Of a stretch of DNA of 28,776 nt, positions 9,786 through 20,690 are shown piece after piece. The notes under the pieces are model-generated. The model ran no database searches. It was not told the DNA's origin and saw nothing but the letters and a program-made list of their open reading frames with translations. Both the position numbers and the translations under genes were made by a program. The stretch is taken from contig MU130178.1 in NCBI GenBank assembly GCA_015039465.1, positions 184,111 to 212,886 on the forward strand. Reading direction: 5' to 3'. Source of the DNA: Phlegmacium glaucopus. Its lineage: Eukaryota; Basidiomycota; Agaricomycetes; Agaricales; Cortinariaceae. Position 1 is the stretch's first letter; each line of letters opens with the position of its first letter.

Positions 9786-12113
9786 ATGATAGGAGGATTT
9801 CACCTGCCCCTTCCAATATTGGCGTCTTATCGTCCATCTTTGTTTGATGACGCGGAGAATATCACCTTGGATTTGGCACCTGGGAGGAAAGTAGTTCAGC
9901 TCGTGGACTTGGGTGACGTCGAGGGTGGCCTGGGTGTCAAACAGAACGTGGACGATGCGTGGAAGTGGTTCGCACCTCCTCCGCCTAGGATTCATTTCAC
10001 GCCCCTCGAATTTACCCCGGCATCTATGGCTAAACCCATATCGAAATCCATATCCGAGCCTTTACCCCTGATACCTCTGCCACTCCCCATGTCCGAGGGC
10101 AAACTCATCGACTTCCATTCGGGACCCGAGGAAGAACACATTTTAGTTGATCTAGACGACAACGTGCCGCAGCAAGAACAGCCCGAATTCATACATGTTC
10201 ATAGGACGCATGTGGATTTGGGTCTGGCAGCTACTGAGCCGACCGTTGATGTCAAACTGTTGAATGAACCCCCGACTGTTAGGCCTCACCCGGAAGGTAG
10301 ACGCAGTTTGGATTCTTTGTTGAAACCCATAACTATTGCCGATACCACCACTCCCATCGAAATACAAAATCTTATCTCGTCTAGCGTTGTGGAGGAGTCA
10401 CCTCAGCGAGGACGGAGAGTACATCGACATCCTCTGGAAGAGGAGGTGGAGGAGGTCCCAGAGGAGGTCCCAGCGGGTCCTGAAGTCACAACTAGAACTG
10501 CGGAAGACGAAGACAAAGATCGTCAGGAACGTGCCAACGAACACGAAGATCACGAACTTTATGACCATCATGGTGACTATAGTTATGCTTATAATATGCA
10601 CCACGACCACGACCACAGTCCCCAATCCCTCGATACGATTCAAGGAGAGGGGCTTCACAGTTCGTGTTCATCTACTCACGTGGCGACGATACCAGTTCAG
10701 GCAGCGCCTGCCTGGTGTTGAGATCATGAAGATGATCCATGGAATGGGGCTGTCGGTGTTGATGATGAGGAGGGTGTGAAGGAGGGTGAACGCGGCGAAG
10801 AAAGAGTGGTGGTGGAACAAGATGATGATGAGAGGGGGGTAGATTTGATGAATGAGAAGCAAGCCGACTTGGACGTTGGAGAGGACGTGGCCTTGCCTGT
10901 TTCTAACGTACTCGAGTTGCCTGTCGAGCATTCTCTTGAGGTGCCAATAGGGACGGAAGACAAAGAAAGTTACCCAGACCCGGATTACCTTCCTCTTCCT
11001 GAATTGTTATTGGGCCGTTCTCCGGTAGCTGCAACAGAATTACCTCTCGTTTTGGTCGAGGATGAACCATCAAATAATTTCCAAGAAGATTCGGAATACA
11101 TGGACGAGAACCAAAATGGCCAGGAGCTGCTGCTGCAATCTAATGACGAAGAGAAAGCCCCTAAGCGAGTAGCAGCTCAGATGCCTACACCACCTGCTTC
11201 GCCTCCTCCATCTCCTTTACGTATTAAAGGTTTAGGTTTAGGGGCTGCAAGAAGTGGGCCACCGTCGCCGAGTTCTTTTGAAGGGCTACTACCATTGGCT
11301 TCCCCTTTGCCTTTGTCTACATCCCTATCAGCCTCGCCTATAGTAGCTCCTTTGCTCGTTTTAACTCCTCTTAACACCTCACCGTCACCTGTCATGGAGG
11401 TACAGGTGAAAGGAGACAAGGAGAATGCCGCTGGGGTCGATAAGGAGAATGAGATGCCTAACAGTACGAGAGGTAGACCTCTTTGGTCGATCCGAGCAGA
11501 TGATGCTCCTGCTCTTGGGTTGGCGGCTAGCTCGCTATCGACATCGACATCGACGTCTTCCGCCGGTTTGATAGCAGGTGTTGGGACGAGTATGGGTGTG
11601 AGCCCGAGGATGAGGAGGACAGTGTTGGGTGATGTTACTGCTGTTGTTGAGAATAATGGGAGGGCCGAGAAAGAGGTTGAAATCAAGGAGAAGGGGTAGG
11701 TAGTGATGGGAGATGTGTTGACGGAAGAAAAGGGCGACGAGGACGATGAGTCCTCTCTACCTGGTGCCTTGCCCGGACTGCTTAAACCTACAAGTTTCTT
11801 GGACACAAACGCTATCCTCGCGCCGACTATCACTGTCGCCGCTTGAACCAGCACCCTACTCTCCACATCCATCGCCGCCGCCTCTTCAGTTTCCTCCGCT
11901 CCTGCGGACGCATCCACAGCCCTCGAAACACCATCACCATTAATCCAACGTCGACCACGCCAACCTATTGTACGTTCCCCATCGGACATCGCATTGGCCA
12001 TGCAGCTCCGTTCTGGTTTAGGCGTAGGCGCAGATCCGGCGTGGATGGTCAGATTTTTGATGTCTATGTTTGGATGGTTTGCGATTTTGGTTTCGGGTCA
12101 AGGCGAGTTTTAA
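9783..12113 (+). pseudogene. Long low-complexity reading frame with three internal stops (function unknown)
   Basis: One frame stays open for 777 codons apart from TGA 10719-10721, TAG 11697-11699 and TGA 11844-11846, and ends at TAA 12111. The translation is consistently protein-like. It is acidic and His/Glu-rich around 10430-10620, has Pro/Ser-rich TPPASPPPSP near 11190, a RPLWSIRADDAPALGL motif near 11480, and a hydrophobic C-terminus (WMVRFLMSMFGWFAILVSG) that could be a membrane anchor. Each stop is one C-to-T change from a sense codon (CGA or CAG). I see no splice pair that would remove any of them. The first 312 codons (9783-10721) could still make a truncated protein. The start is uncertain because the frame runs straight out of the TRL1 fragment. 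I do not recognise the family. Confidence 0.5.
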
Positions 12114-12887
12114 AGTGCCTAGTCTTTCGGTTGAGGTCTTCAAGTTGCCTTATGGTACGTGGGGTTGGCTTTTTTCTACAGTCGCCTCATTGTAGCTTTG
12201 AATTTTCATGACCTTTTTTTTGTTCAGCTAGTATAGTACTATTTATATACTTTTTTTCCTTCTCGTGTCTCTCTCTATCACACACACACTCTTTTTCTCA
12301 CATACAATCTCATCACTTACTTCATCGTTCCATTCTCCCGCATATATTCTCTACACAATCGCGCATTCTTTCAATTCTCATACGTATACGCATACGCAAA
12401 CATACTCGGAATCCAGATCTCCACGTACGCATTCATCATCATGTTCACTTACTGCATGTTTTCTACCCTTTTTTTTCTTCTTTTTTTCCAGCTGTCTGAT
12501 ATATACATCCCTTCTCGCATTTTTACATACATACCCACTCAAGTACTACTATATATTGTCATATGTTCATCGGTCATCATTAATACATACATTTAAATTG
12601 TTTAGCATCCGACTCAACCACACTGGTTTCACAACTTGCTCATTTTCCCAAAGTCAGTCCAATATTGGCAGTAGAAATCTCAAAAAAACATTGGAAATTT
12701 GTTCTCAGAGACCTTCCACCACGGAGAAATACCTTTTGAGAATACCTGAAGCTGAAGTCCGAGAAACCATACCAGATGACATCCGGCAGTGGATGCCGTC
12801 TCTCACGGTCGGCTTACTAGTTTGGATAGCTTTTATGTAATCAGAACGTTGTTCTCTCACCACCACTGCACATCGAGCACGACAACA
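12114..12887. other. No gene assigned; pyrimidine-rich sequence
   Basis: 12220-12600 is rich in T, CT and CACA tracts and opens a long meaningless frame. 12650-12840 reads more like coding sequence (ending DDIRQWMPSLTVGLLVWIAFM in two overlapping pieces) but has no recognisable match, start or splice partner. The receptor B promoter should lie here; no clear TATA was found close to 12888. Confidence 0.4.
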
Positions 12888-15329
12888 ATGTTAGGCAATA
12901 TGAAGCACCTTCTTAAGAAACTTGGCAAGTCCAAGAAAAAAAATCAATCTCCGACGACTATCGACACTCATCGTTCAAACCCTGGGCCTGAAGCAGCAAC
13001 TTCGACATCGAAAATCATAGCGAGCACCGCTGATTGCATGTCATCCGTTCCCGTTAGTGCTGCGAGCGCGAGCGCTCGAGTTGATCAAGCCGCTGGCATT
13101 ACTGTGAGTGTTTAGCTTTGCCCATCACATCCATAATTATTTATCCATCGTCGTCGATCAGTCTGACCATGAACTACAAGTCTCCGCCCCAGTTTCCGCC
13201 TTGGAGATCAATGATCTTACTCGCGTGAGCATTCAACTTAGCCCTTCGCGACCATAATTACTCAATCATCGTCGTGAATCAGACTGTACATGAACTCCAA
13301 GTCTCTGCTTTGGCAGTCGCTCCTGTAGTCCATTCGGAAGAAATTCCGCTTTCTTCGCATGATGCCATAATACAAGCCAACTTGGGATCTACGGAATCGG
13401 AACAAAATCCCTCGGTGGGTTGCTCACACACCGCTGTTCTCGCTTATCCCTGATGATCAACAGACTCAGCATTCCGGCCCAGGTTTCCTTGCAAATGCCC
13501 AGGCTGTACTCATCACTGACAGCACTTTTGTAAGTCTTTTTCGTGTACCGCGTAAATGATTTAGTGCTAATTATATGTAGGTTAACATTCTCTCTGCCAA
13601 TCCTGGTGACTCGGTTATCCCTCATGATCAACAGACTCAGCATTCCGGCCTGGGTGTCCTTGCAAATGCCCAGACTATACTCATTACTGGCAGCACTTTT
13701 GTAAGTCTTTTTCGTGTCCTGTGTAAATGATTTAGCAATAATTGTACATAGAATTATGTCAATATTCTCCCTGCCAATTCTAGTGAAGAGCAGGCAAAGA
13801 TACCTCTACCCCAGAAACCAAGCTCCAGTCCATTCTTTACTGGACGGAAATCTGTACTCAACAAACTTGGAAATATTTTCATCCATCGTGCTGACAGTAG
13901 ATTGATGTTGAGGCGCTCTTGTCTCCTTTGGGGAATGGGAGGAATTGGAAAGACCCAGATCTGTCTCAAGTTCATAGAAGACATGGCTGACAAGTAAGTG
14001 TCTTCACCCATTCACAACACTGGATTCATTTCTTTCTCTAGTTTTACACATGTGTTCTGGGTTGATGCCTCCTCTGAGGAGAGTATTACAATGTCTCTCA
14101 AGGGGGTATCCAGTATTCCTGCTGCACAAGCTTCTGGAGTAGATGGATCAATTCAGTCTGCTCTTCAGTGGATGTCTTCTGTCCAGGAGGACTGGTTGAT
14201 TGTGTTTGATAATGCTGATGATCCTCCTCCGGAGGTAGTGGCCAAGTTCATTCCTCCAGGTAACAGAGGTAATGTTCTGATTACTAGTCGAAACAGATCC
14301 ATGGGAAGGATCATATCATTTAAGAACATAATTGAGATCACTGAAATGGAGGAGGCAGATGCTGTAATGCTGCTTCTCAAGGCTAGTTACTTGGAGCCAT
14401 TAGCTGAGCACTTGGAAGCTGCTAAAGATATTGTTGTTGGCCTTGGCTGCATCCCTCTTGCTGTTAACCATGCTGGTGCTTATATTGAAGCTGGGAAATG
14501 TGATCTCAACAAATATTTGAGACAATTCTCCCTACATCGACAGGCTCTTATGTCAGATGCTACATTCACAGGAGCATCACACTATGATCAAACAGTGTAT
14601 GGGACTTGGGATTTATCATTTGAAGAAATAAAAAAGAGAGCTAGCAGACAATCCACTACTGGAAGTGCACAAGCAGCCCAGGCTGCAATTCTAATCCTTC
14701 AAATATGTGCTTTCTATCATCATAGCAATATTTCAAAAGAGATATTCCGATCTGCTGCGGAGGAGTCCAGGAAATATATTGTTGATAGTGAGGTAGCTGA
14801 AAAGCTACCTCAGGCAATTAATTTATTGGATTATACACTGCTTGCATTGGATGATGATGGTCATTGGGATGACTTCATCTTTGGGCAAGGTATTGGTGTA
14901 CTTCTGTCATTCTCCCTGATGAAAAGAGGGCAATCATCTGAAATGTTGTCTATTCATCCTCTGGTTCATTGCTGGGGTCAGGACAAAATGTTGAAAGCTG
15001 AGCAGGAAAGAATATGTCAGATGGGAGGTATAATCTTATCCTGTGGAATTCCATGGGGATTTAGAACTCAGGATTATGCATTGCGACGGTTGATTTTTCC
15101 ACATATTAAGGCAAATGAGGTATATAGAAGGCAGATAGGAACTATCAGGCAGTACTATGATGATAAATGGACTAAATTTGCACTAGTAATGAAAGAGAAT
15201 GGAGACTGGAACAATGCAGAGCAGCTGGAGGTTCAAGTGATGGACATGAGGAAGAACCTGCTTGGTGCAGAACATCCAGACACCATCACAAGCATGGGAA
15301 ATCTAGCAAGCAGCTGTAGGTTCAAGTGA
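12888..15329 (+). CDS. NB-ARC/TPR receptor (fungal NLR), copy B, truncated
   Basis: Paralogue of receptor A with the same architecture. Exons: 12888-13103, 13162-13224, 13283-13414, 13464-13529, 13581-13700, 13752-13993 and 14042-15329. Introns are 48-58 nt with matching phases, giving 708 codons to the TGA at 15327. ATG 12888 is chosen; an in-frame ATG at 12900 (MKHLLKKLGKSKKK) aligns with the start of copy A. Exons 4 and 5 each encode LANAQ..LIT.STF (residues about 146-159 and 186-199), where copy A has only one. NB-ARC: GMGGIGKT 260-267, then WLIVFDNADD, GNVLITSRN, GCIPLA and IHPLVHCW. After one TPR helix the frame is lost at about 15311 by a deletion of about 37 bp inside a repeat. The NB-ARC itself is intact, so a receptor lacking its sensor array could still be made; equally it may be a pseudogene. 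Confidence 0.8.
13440..13751 (+). repeat. 171-bp tandem duplication of a motif exon plus intron in receptor B
   Basis: ATGATCAACAGACTCAGCATTCCGG recurs with a period of 171 bp (starts near 13455 and 13626). The copies run through the exon, the GTAAGTCTTTTTCGTGT intron and the first bases of the next exon. In the second copy the old acceptor CAACAG (13629-13634) is read as coding (HDQQ), but it could still act as an alternative acceptor without changing frame. Confidence 0.8.
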
Positions 15330-15858
15330 TATACATGAGGAAGAACCTGCTTGGTGCAGAACATCCAGACACCATCACAAGCATGGGAAATCTAGCAAAC
15401 ATATACTGTAATCAGGGAAGGTGGAATGAGGCAGAGCAGCTGGATGTTCAAGTGATGGACATGAAGAAGAACCTGCTTGGTGCAGAACATCCAGACACCC
15501 TCACAAGCATGGCAAATCTAGCAAGCACATACCGTAATCAGGGAAGGTGGAATGAGGCAGAGCAGCTGGAGGTTCAAGTGATGGACATGAGGAAGAACCT
15601 GCTTGGTGCAGAACATCCATCCACCATCATAAGCATGGGAAATCTAGCAACCACATACCGTAATCAGGGAAGGTGGAATGAGGCAGAGCAGCTGGATGTT
15701 CAAGTGATGGACATGAGGAAGAACCTGCTTGGTGCAGAACATCCAGACACCATCACAAGCATGGCAGATCTAGCAAACACATACTATAATTAGGGAAGGT
15801 GAATGAGGCAGAGCAATTGAACATTGAAGTCATGAATATAAGGAAGAGAACCGGATAA
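15311..15858 (+). pseudogene. TPR tail of receptor B, with frameshift, nonsense and 1-nt loss
   Basis: After the deletion the TPR frame resumes at 15326 and runs through about four repeats of MDMRKNLLGAEHPDTITSM to TAG 15791-15793. That stop replaces the CAG of the usual NQGRW, and the next repeat also lacks a G (GGTGAATG for GGTGGAATG). The ancestral end is recognisable at 15856-15858 (RKRTG then TAA). Copy B thus has about five repeats against about fourteen in copy A. Confidence 0.8.
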
Positions 15859-16344
15859 TACCAAGTACAGTTGAAATCAAAGGTATTGTAAAGAGACATA
15901 CCTTTTGCCCAAACTAGATATGATCTGTTATGAATGGACAGACCCCTCTCTTTTTCTTCCCTCTCTTCTCTTCTTCCTTTCCTTTCTTCCTCTTTCTTCC
16001 CCTTCCCTCTATTTATTTGTCAGTGTACCATATTTATCCTTATCCTTTGCCCTAGTGTACTATATTTGTCTTTGCCCTTTGCCCTGCCTGAAACTCATAG
16101 TAGTAGTATGGACCACAGCCTCAATGACTCATGCCTGTGTATATAAAGAGCCATACCCATAGTTATCCCCTAGTTTAGACCTTCTGTACCACTACCGTTC
16201 TAATTTATAAGGTACTTGCTCAGAACTCACCTCTAGTCTTGTAAGGAGATAATGATTGCTTGGATACTTAGGGTCTTCATTACTTGGTCTATTTTGCTCA
16301 GCACTGAACAAGAGTGCAGGCTTAACAGTGGTACTATCATGTAG
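15859..16344. other. No gene; pyrimidine tract and short duplication
   Basis: 15940-16015 is a CTTCCTCTTTC tract. GTGTAC(C/T)ATATTT..TCCTTTGCCCT-like words are duplicated at about 16023-16085. Nothing else was recognised. Confidence 0.5.
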
Positions 16345-16480
16345 GGCTACCAAAGTTCAGTTCAGTTCAGTTCTTCACCTCCTTAACCTGAACTGAACCT
16401 GAACTGAACTGAACTGTTTAAAACCAGTTCTAACCAGTTCAGTTCAGTTCTAAACCAGTTTAAACTGATGAACTGATTGT
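16345..16480. repeat. GTTCAGTTC / GAACTGAAC inverted repeat array
   Basis: Runs of GTTCAGTTCAGTTC, then CTGAACCTGAACTGAACTG, then GTTCAGTTCAG again. The two orientations could fold back on each other. It may be a small MITE of the kind that elsewhere in the window carries GGACCAGTC arrays, but no flanking duplication was found. Confidence 0.45.
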
Positions 16481-16835
16481 AAAATCAGAACATTAGGAAT
16501 TTATTGAAAAATACCTGAGAATATACTGCAGGTACTTGATATTTACTTGATTTACTATTGATCTATTTATATTACAATTTTTAAAGCTGTTTCCTGCAGT
16601 TTAGGGATGTATTGAGCTGTGTGAGTGAATGTAAGTTCAACTTTATTTCTACCTGTCAATAATACCAATAAGAAAATTATTGGTCACATGATTGAAGTAA
16701 GGCATTACAAAAAACACAAACAAACCATTGTAGTGCCATTGGGGTGTGTTAGAAAAATCTAAGTGAACATAAATGTAGATTGTAAAATATAATTTCATGG
16801 AGTGCCACCAGTTTTTTGGTGACCATCCTATTTTG
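16481..16835. other. No gene seen
   Basis: AT-rich sequence left of the solo LTR, with no open frame of interest. Confidence 0.5.
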
Positions 16836-17423
16836 GAAGCTGTTAAGTTTAAAACAAAGGGGTCACGTCGGAGTAACACCGGATCAGACGGAACGGAACC
16901 GGAACAAGTAACGGAAAGGACTTTGGCCTCAGCATATGTGCTGTGCCGCCCAGCTCCTACAATGTCCTGATTTTGGAACCGGAAGAGAATGGAAAGTCGG
17001 AAGACCTCAGTGACTTAGAGGACGAACAAGAGGAGGAAACTAAGATGATATTCGAACTGAGGAAAACATACAAGATTCGAGTACTTAAATAATAAAAGAA
17101 ATAGCAACCGAAATATAGAATATAAATATAAGTGCTGCGTACTGCTCCCGGAAGGTCCTGCATTCTTGGGGTGAATAATCCATAGCTTGTGTGCTGACTG
17201 ATGGTGGGAAAGTGATGACAAAGAAATAGTGGTTGTGACGAAGATGTGGAAATGAGTTTGGAGTAATGTCGGAAGAGCCGGACTGATACGGAGAAGTCTC
17301 GGAGTTGGATGTAGGAGGAGTAGAACCGGAGACAAGGGAAGGTACTGGAACGGAGTACGGACTTCCGGAAACAACTCCGACGGAGTTGGACCGGAGTAAC
17401 GTATGACGGAATGTAACAGAAGC
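16836..17423 (+). mobile_element. Solo LTR with perfect 5-bp target-site duplication
   Basis: The LTR spans 16841-17418, beginning TGTTAAGTTTAAAAC and ending GGAATGTAACA. GAAGC stands directly on both sides (16836-16840 and 17419-17423). It is homologous, in the opposite orientation, to the LTR at 668-1253. No internal sequence is attached, so this is what remains after recombination between two LTRs. TATAAATATAAG at 17121-17132 is a plausible LTR promoter box. Confidence 0.9.
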
Positions 17424-17922
17424 TTATGGTACTTAGTTTTTTAGTCTTTTATCTTTTTGTCACAACTTACAGTGACCAATAATAAGTAAGCTATTTAATA
17501 AAGTTTATGGCTATGCTACACAGGCTGCTACTGGTATGCAAGCTAGTTGGGTGAACACATGCAAAGAGTTTTCCCAGCACTGGAATGATTCCAATTATTT
17601 ATAAACAACTGTAAATAATTAGTTGTTAGCAATCACATGTTGACATATGTTTGTCTGGTTGCTCAGACTCAGTAATATCATGCTAAACAAAAAAGTTATC
17701 TCAACTTGGAAAATGGAATCTCTAAGCACAGAAGTGTACATGTGATACAACTAGGACCACTTTCCTTCTGCAATTATTGTTACAGCTGCCTGCAAAGTGC
17801 TGGGCCATTTTGAAAAATTTTGTGTGTGCCTTTGTTTGGTGCAAATACACCTTTTGGGTAGATCTGTTAGATAATGACAAATTGGAACCCAATCCATCAG
17901 GCAGTTTGCAGAGCTAGTTGCT
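17424..17922. other. No gene seen
   Basis: AT-rich spacer between the solo LTR and the hAT-like element. It has no supported coding frame. Confidence 0.5.
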
Positions 17923-18101
17923 GAGGTTGTTAGTGTTTTGAAGTCTGGTTCCAAGACTGGAAAAAAACCACAACCAGACCAGACCAAAACCAATCAAGAC
18001 TGCAAATTATGAGGACCAGTCAAGACCACAACCACAGTCCAGTCCTTGGTCCACCATGATTTCAACAAACTGCAGACCAACCAGAGACCAGTTGCAACTG
18101 G

Positions 18102-18590
18102 TATCATGCACCAATAGTGATTGGTAGTGTGGGTAAAAAGCTTAAAAGTTGCCATCATGAAAATAAAGTGGACTTTGAATTCACTTGCCTGTTTTGGAAG
18201 CAGCCCTGAATTGCCTTCCTGGTCAACAAATCATTCATTCAACATTATCATCCTCATAGTTCATCTTATTCACAATGCCTTTCACCATGCTATCTATCAT
18301 TTACACTATTGACATGATCCTGCACATCTACCATCCATTTATTCCTTGGCTAGCAATACAACAAAGCAATCAGTCCACTATTTGCATCAGTCATCAGCTC
18401 GTGTTTGATTGTATCTATGGCCCATCATTTCAAGAACAGCCCATTTATGGATGCATCAGCTACATCTCCCATTATGTAAAAGGCTTTGTCATCATTGTTG
18501 TGGCTATGGACCCACAAGTCTTCCCCTCAGCTATCTACCTTGCCATACCTCGCTCAGTCCCCTATCCTCACTCATTGCCATCAAGCCATT
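18102..18590 (+). repeat. CpG-poor copy of the segment at 20190-20690
   Basis: Closely similar to 20190-20690 from TATC..CACCAATA(G/C)TGATTGGTAG through CCCCTATCCTCACTCAT. Several CpG sites of the later copy are TpG or CpA here. A frame (residues like IYHPFIPWLAIQQSNQS) is open but not recognised. Confidence 0.75.
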
Positions 18591-18635
18591 TGTCAAGTGG
18601 CTTCAAGCTGGCCACTTGACCAAATGGCTTGATGG
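18578..18635. repeat. Near-perfect 24-bp hairpin
   Basis: CCATCAAGCCATTTGTCAAG at 18578 continues to GTGGC and pairs with the sequence ending 18635. There is one bulged base and a 9-nt loop (18602-18610). It sits exactly where the repeat shared with 20.2 kb loses similarity. Confidence 0.7.
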
Positions 18636-19201
18636 AAATATCAATTCCAATAAATCACATAAATTTCTATAAATATTTACCCATATCAAGGACCCTATAA
18701 GCCAGGGGGTTGTCTTCCAACACTAAGCAATCAGAGTACATGGTGTCATGTTATTTTCAAAATACTAAAAGTGCTCAAGCCAGCCTCAACAACACTAATA
18801 CCAGTCTTTTCTACATGTTTGCTGGGTATCTCAAGTCATAAATATTGGTGCCAATAAACATTTAATGGAATAAACAAATAATACATTTTTAACTACAGCT
18901 GGTGTTGCTTTGAATACATACTTTCTGTTCTTAATGTAGTACATATTAGAGACACAAAACAAGACTTGTAGCCTACCCCTAATCAATATATTCAATAGCA
19001 AGTGACCAACAGGCCTCCTACAGGCAAAAGACCAGTCTTTCAACCACCAAAGACTGCACAAAACTGCTCAGGACCGGTCCTCATCAGTTCAGTCCAGTCT
19101 TTGGCAGTTTTTGAGAATGGAAAGACTGGTCTCGGTCTCAGTCCTGAGCTCTGAAGCTCAGAAAACCGGACTGGACTGGACTTCAAAACACTAGAAGTTG
19201 T

Positions 19202-19992
19202 GGACATTGACCACTGCATATATTGCTATGGCATATGTAGTTATTGTATTCACACAAGGCCATGAGCAACCAGAGAGGAGCATGGAGCTGAAATAGAAAC
19301 CACATACTTTACCAAAACCAGATGTTTACACCAAACACCAGCATACACAGAAAATTTAGAAATGGCCAAGTATTTTGCAGGCAGCTGTAACTTTGATGTA
19401 GTGTCTTTGTGGATTAATGTCAGTAGATCTGATAGTCCAAATGTTCAACATGGTAGATCCAGTTAGAGAGGAATATGTCACTCTAATTTGATACATTGAC
19501 AAGCAATTTATTATTATTTACAATATTGTACATATTTATTTCAATATAAACAATAATTAGGTCAGATCCATACATGAAAATTTTACTGAGGTAGGGATGT
19601 CCTGCTGTACTTTACACTCCCCCACCTAATCTGCTGATATGTTTGCAGTGAGTTGTTAGTGAAATGGTGTAAAACACCATAACATTGACAAAACACTACT
19701 AAGGTGGTGCTCGGGTCTCCTAGAAAGTGTGACCATTCCCTTATTAAATTCCATACACACATATATAGTATGTTTTACTTTATAGTTGTAATAAACTTTG
19801 TTCTAATTTTCAAAGACCAACTTCAACCCAATTTGACAACCAATGTCATAAGCAATATATTTGACAACCAATGTCACAAAAATAATTGACCAGGATGCTA
19901 GCACTTCCCAACTCTAGTTCACACAAGATTTACAAGTGCAAAACCAAGAAGGTAGCTGGGTGCAATCCAATAATTTATTTACAAACTTCTCT
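19202..19992. other. No gene; isolated MITE terminus at 19610-19630
   Basis: CTTTACACTCCCCCACCTAAT at 19610-19630 matches the terminus seen at 2253 and, reversed, at 24413-24433. TTGACAACCAATGTCA is duplicated at about 19835-19877. There is no coding signal. Confidence 0.5.
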
Positions 19993-20189
19993 ATCCTACT
20001 TATACAAAATAAAACAAAAGACCGAGAAAACAAAAGAAATCTAACTAATTGTTGTTGCTGTGACCTGCATCCCTTAGCAACATTATTGTTTTTATTGTTT
20101 ATTTATTTATAGCTGCCGCTACTGTCTGTTTTCAGTTTTGAATGCAGCTGCGCAACTCTGTTTATTCATGTGACTTCCTCATGACCGTT

Positions 20190-20690
20190 ATCGCACACCA
20201 ATACTGATTGGTAGCATGAGAACAAAGCTTAAAAGTTGCCATCATGAAAATAAGCGGACTTTGAATTCACTTACCTATTTTGGAAGCAGCCCTGAATCGC
20301 GTTCCTGGTCAATAAAAATCATTCATTGGACATTATCAACCTCATCACTCATCATATCCTCAATGTCTCATACTATGCTATCCATCATTTACACCATCGA
20401 CATGCTCCTAAACATCTACCATCCATTTGTCCCCTGGCTAGTGATACAACAAAGCGATCAATCTACTATTTGCATCGGTCATTGGCTCGCGTTTGATCGC
20501 ATCTATAGCCCATCATTTCAAGAACGGCCTGTTTATGGATGCATCAGCTACATCTCCCGTTATGTCAAAGGCTTTGTCATTGTTGTTGTGGCTATGGACC
20601 CACAAGTCTTTGCCTCAGCTATCTATCTTGCCATACCTCGCTCCTGGATCTCACTCAGTCCCCTATCCTCACTCATCTACCTCTTATCTT
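20190..20690 (+). repeat. CpG-retaining copy of the segment at 18102-18590
   Basis: Partner of the segment inside hAT-like MITE copy 2. It keeps CpG at positions such as CATCGGTCATTGGCTCGCG, where the other copy has CATCAGTCATCAGCTCGTG. The + frame through QSTICIGHWLAFDRIYSPSF and GFVIVVVAMDPQVFASAIYL looks coding-like but matches no family I know. Confidence 0.7.

Larger units (their letters stand above)
17923..19201. mobile_element. hAT-like MITE, copy 2, with an internal 0.5-kb captured or inserted segment
   Basis: Termini TAGTGTTTTGAAGTC (17931) and GACTTCAAAACACTA (ending 19193) are exact inverted repeats. The flanking 8-mers GAGGTTGT (17923-17930) and GAAGTTGT (19194-19201) differ by one base. 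The ends carry degenerate GACCAGACC/GGACTGGACT arrays like those of the copy at 26944. The middle (about 18102-18590) is not MITE-like and is repeated at 20190. It encodes no transposase. Confidence 0.75.

Noticed and set aside
11177..12001. 274-codon minus-strand ORF rich in Ala, Ser and Val
   Set aside because: It is antisense to the longer plus-strand frame with the RPLWSIRADDAPALGL motif and is fully explained by codon bias there.
12265..12840. 191-codon ORF on the plus strand
   Set aside because: Most of it is CT/CACA low-complexity sequence translated as Ser, Thr and His; no conserved motif and no sign of selection on codons.
20200..20225. tRNA gene near the TGGTAGCATGAG word
   Set aside because: No cloverleaf arms or A/B boxes could be assembled around it; a primer-binding-like site is the better reading.
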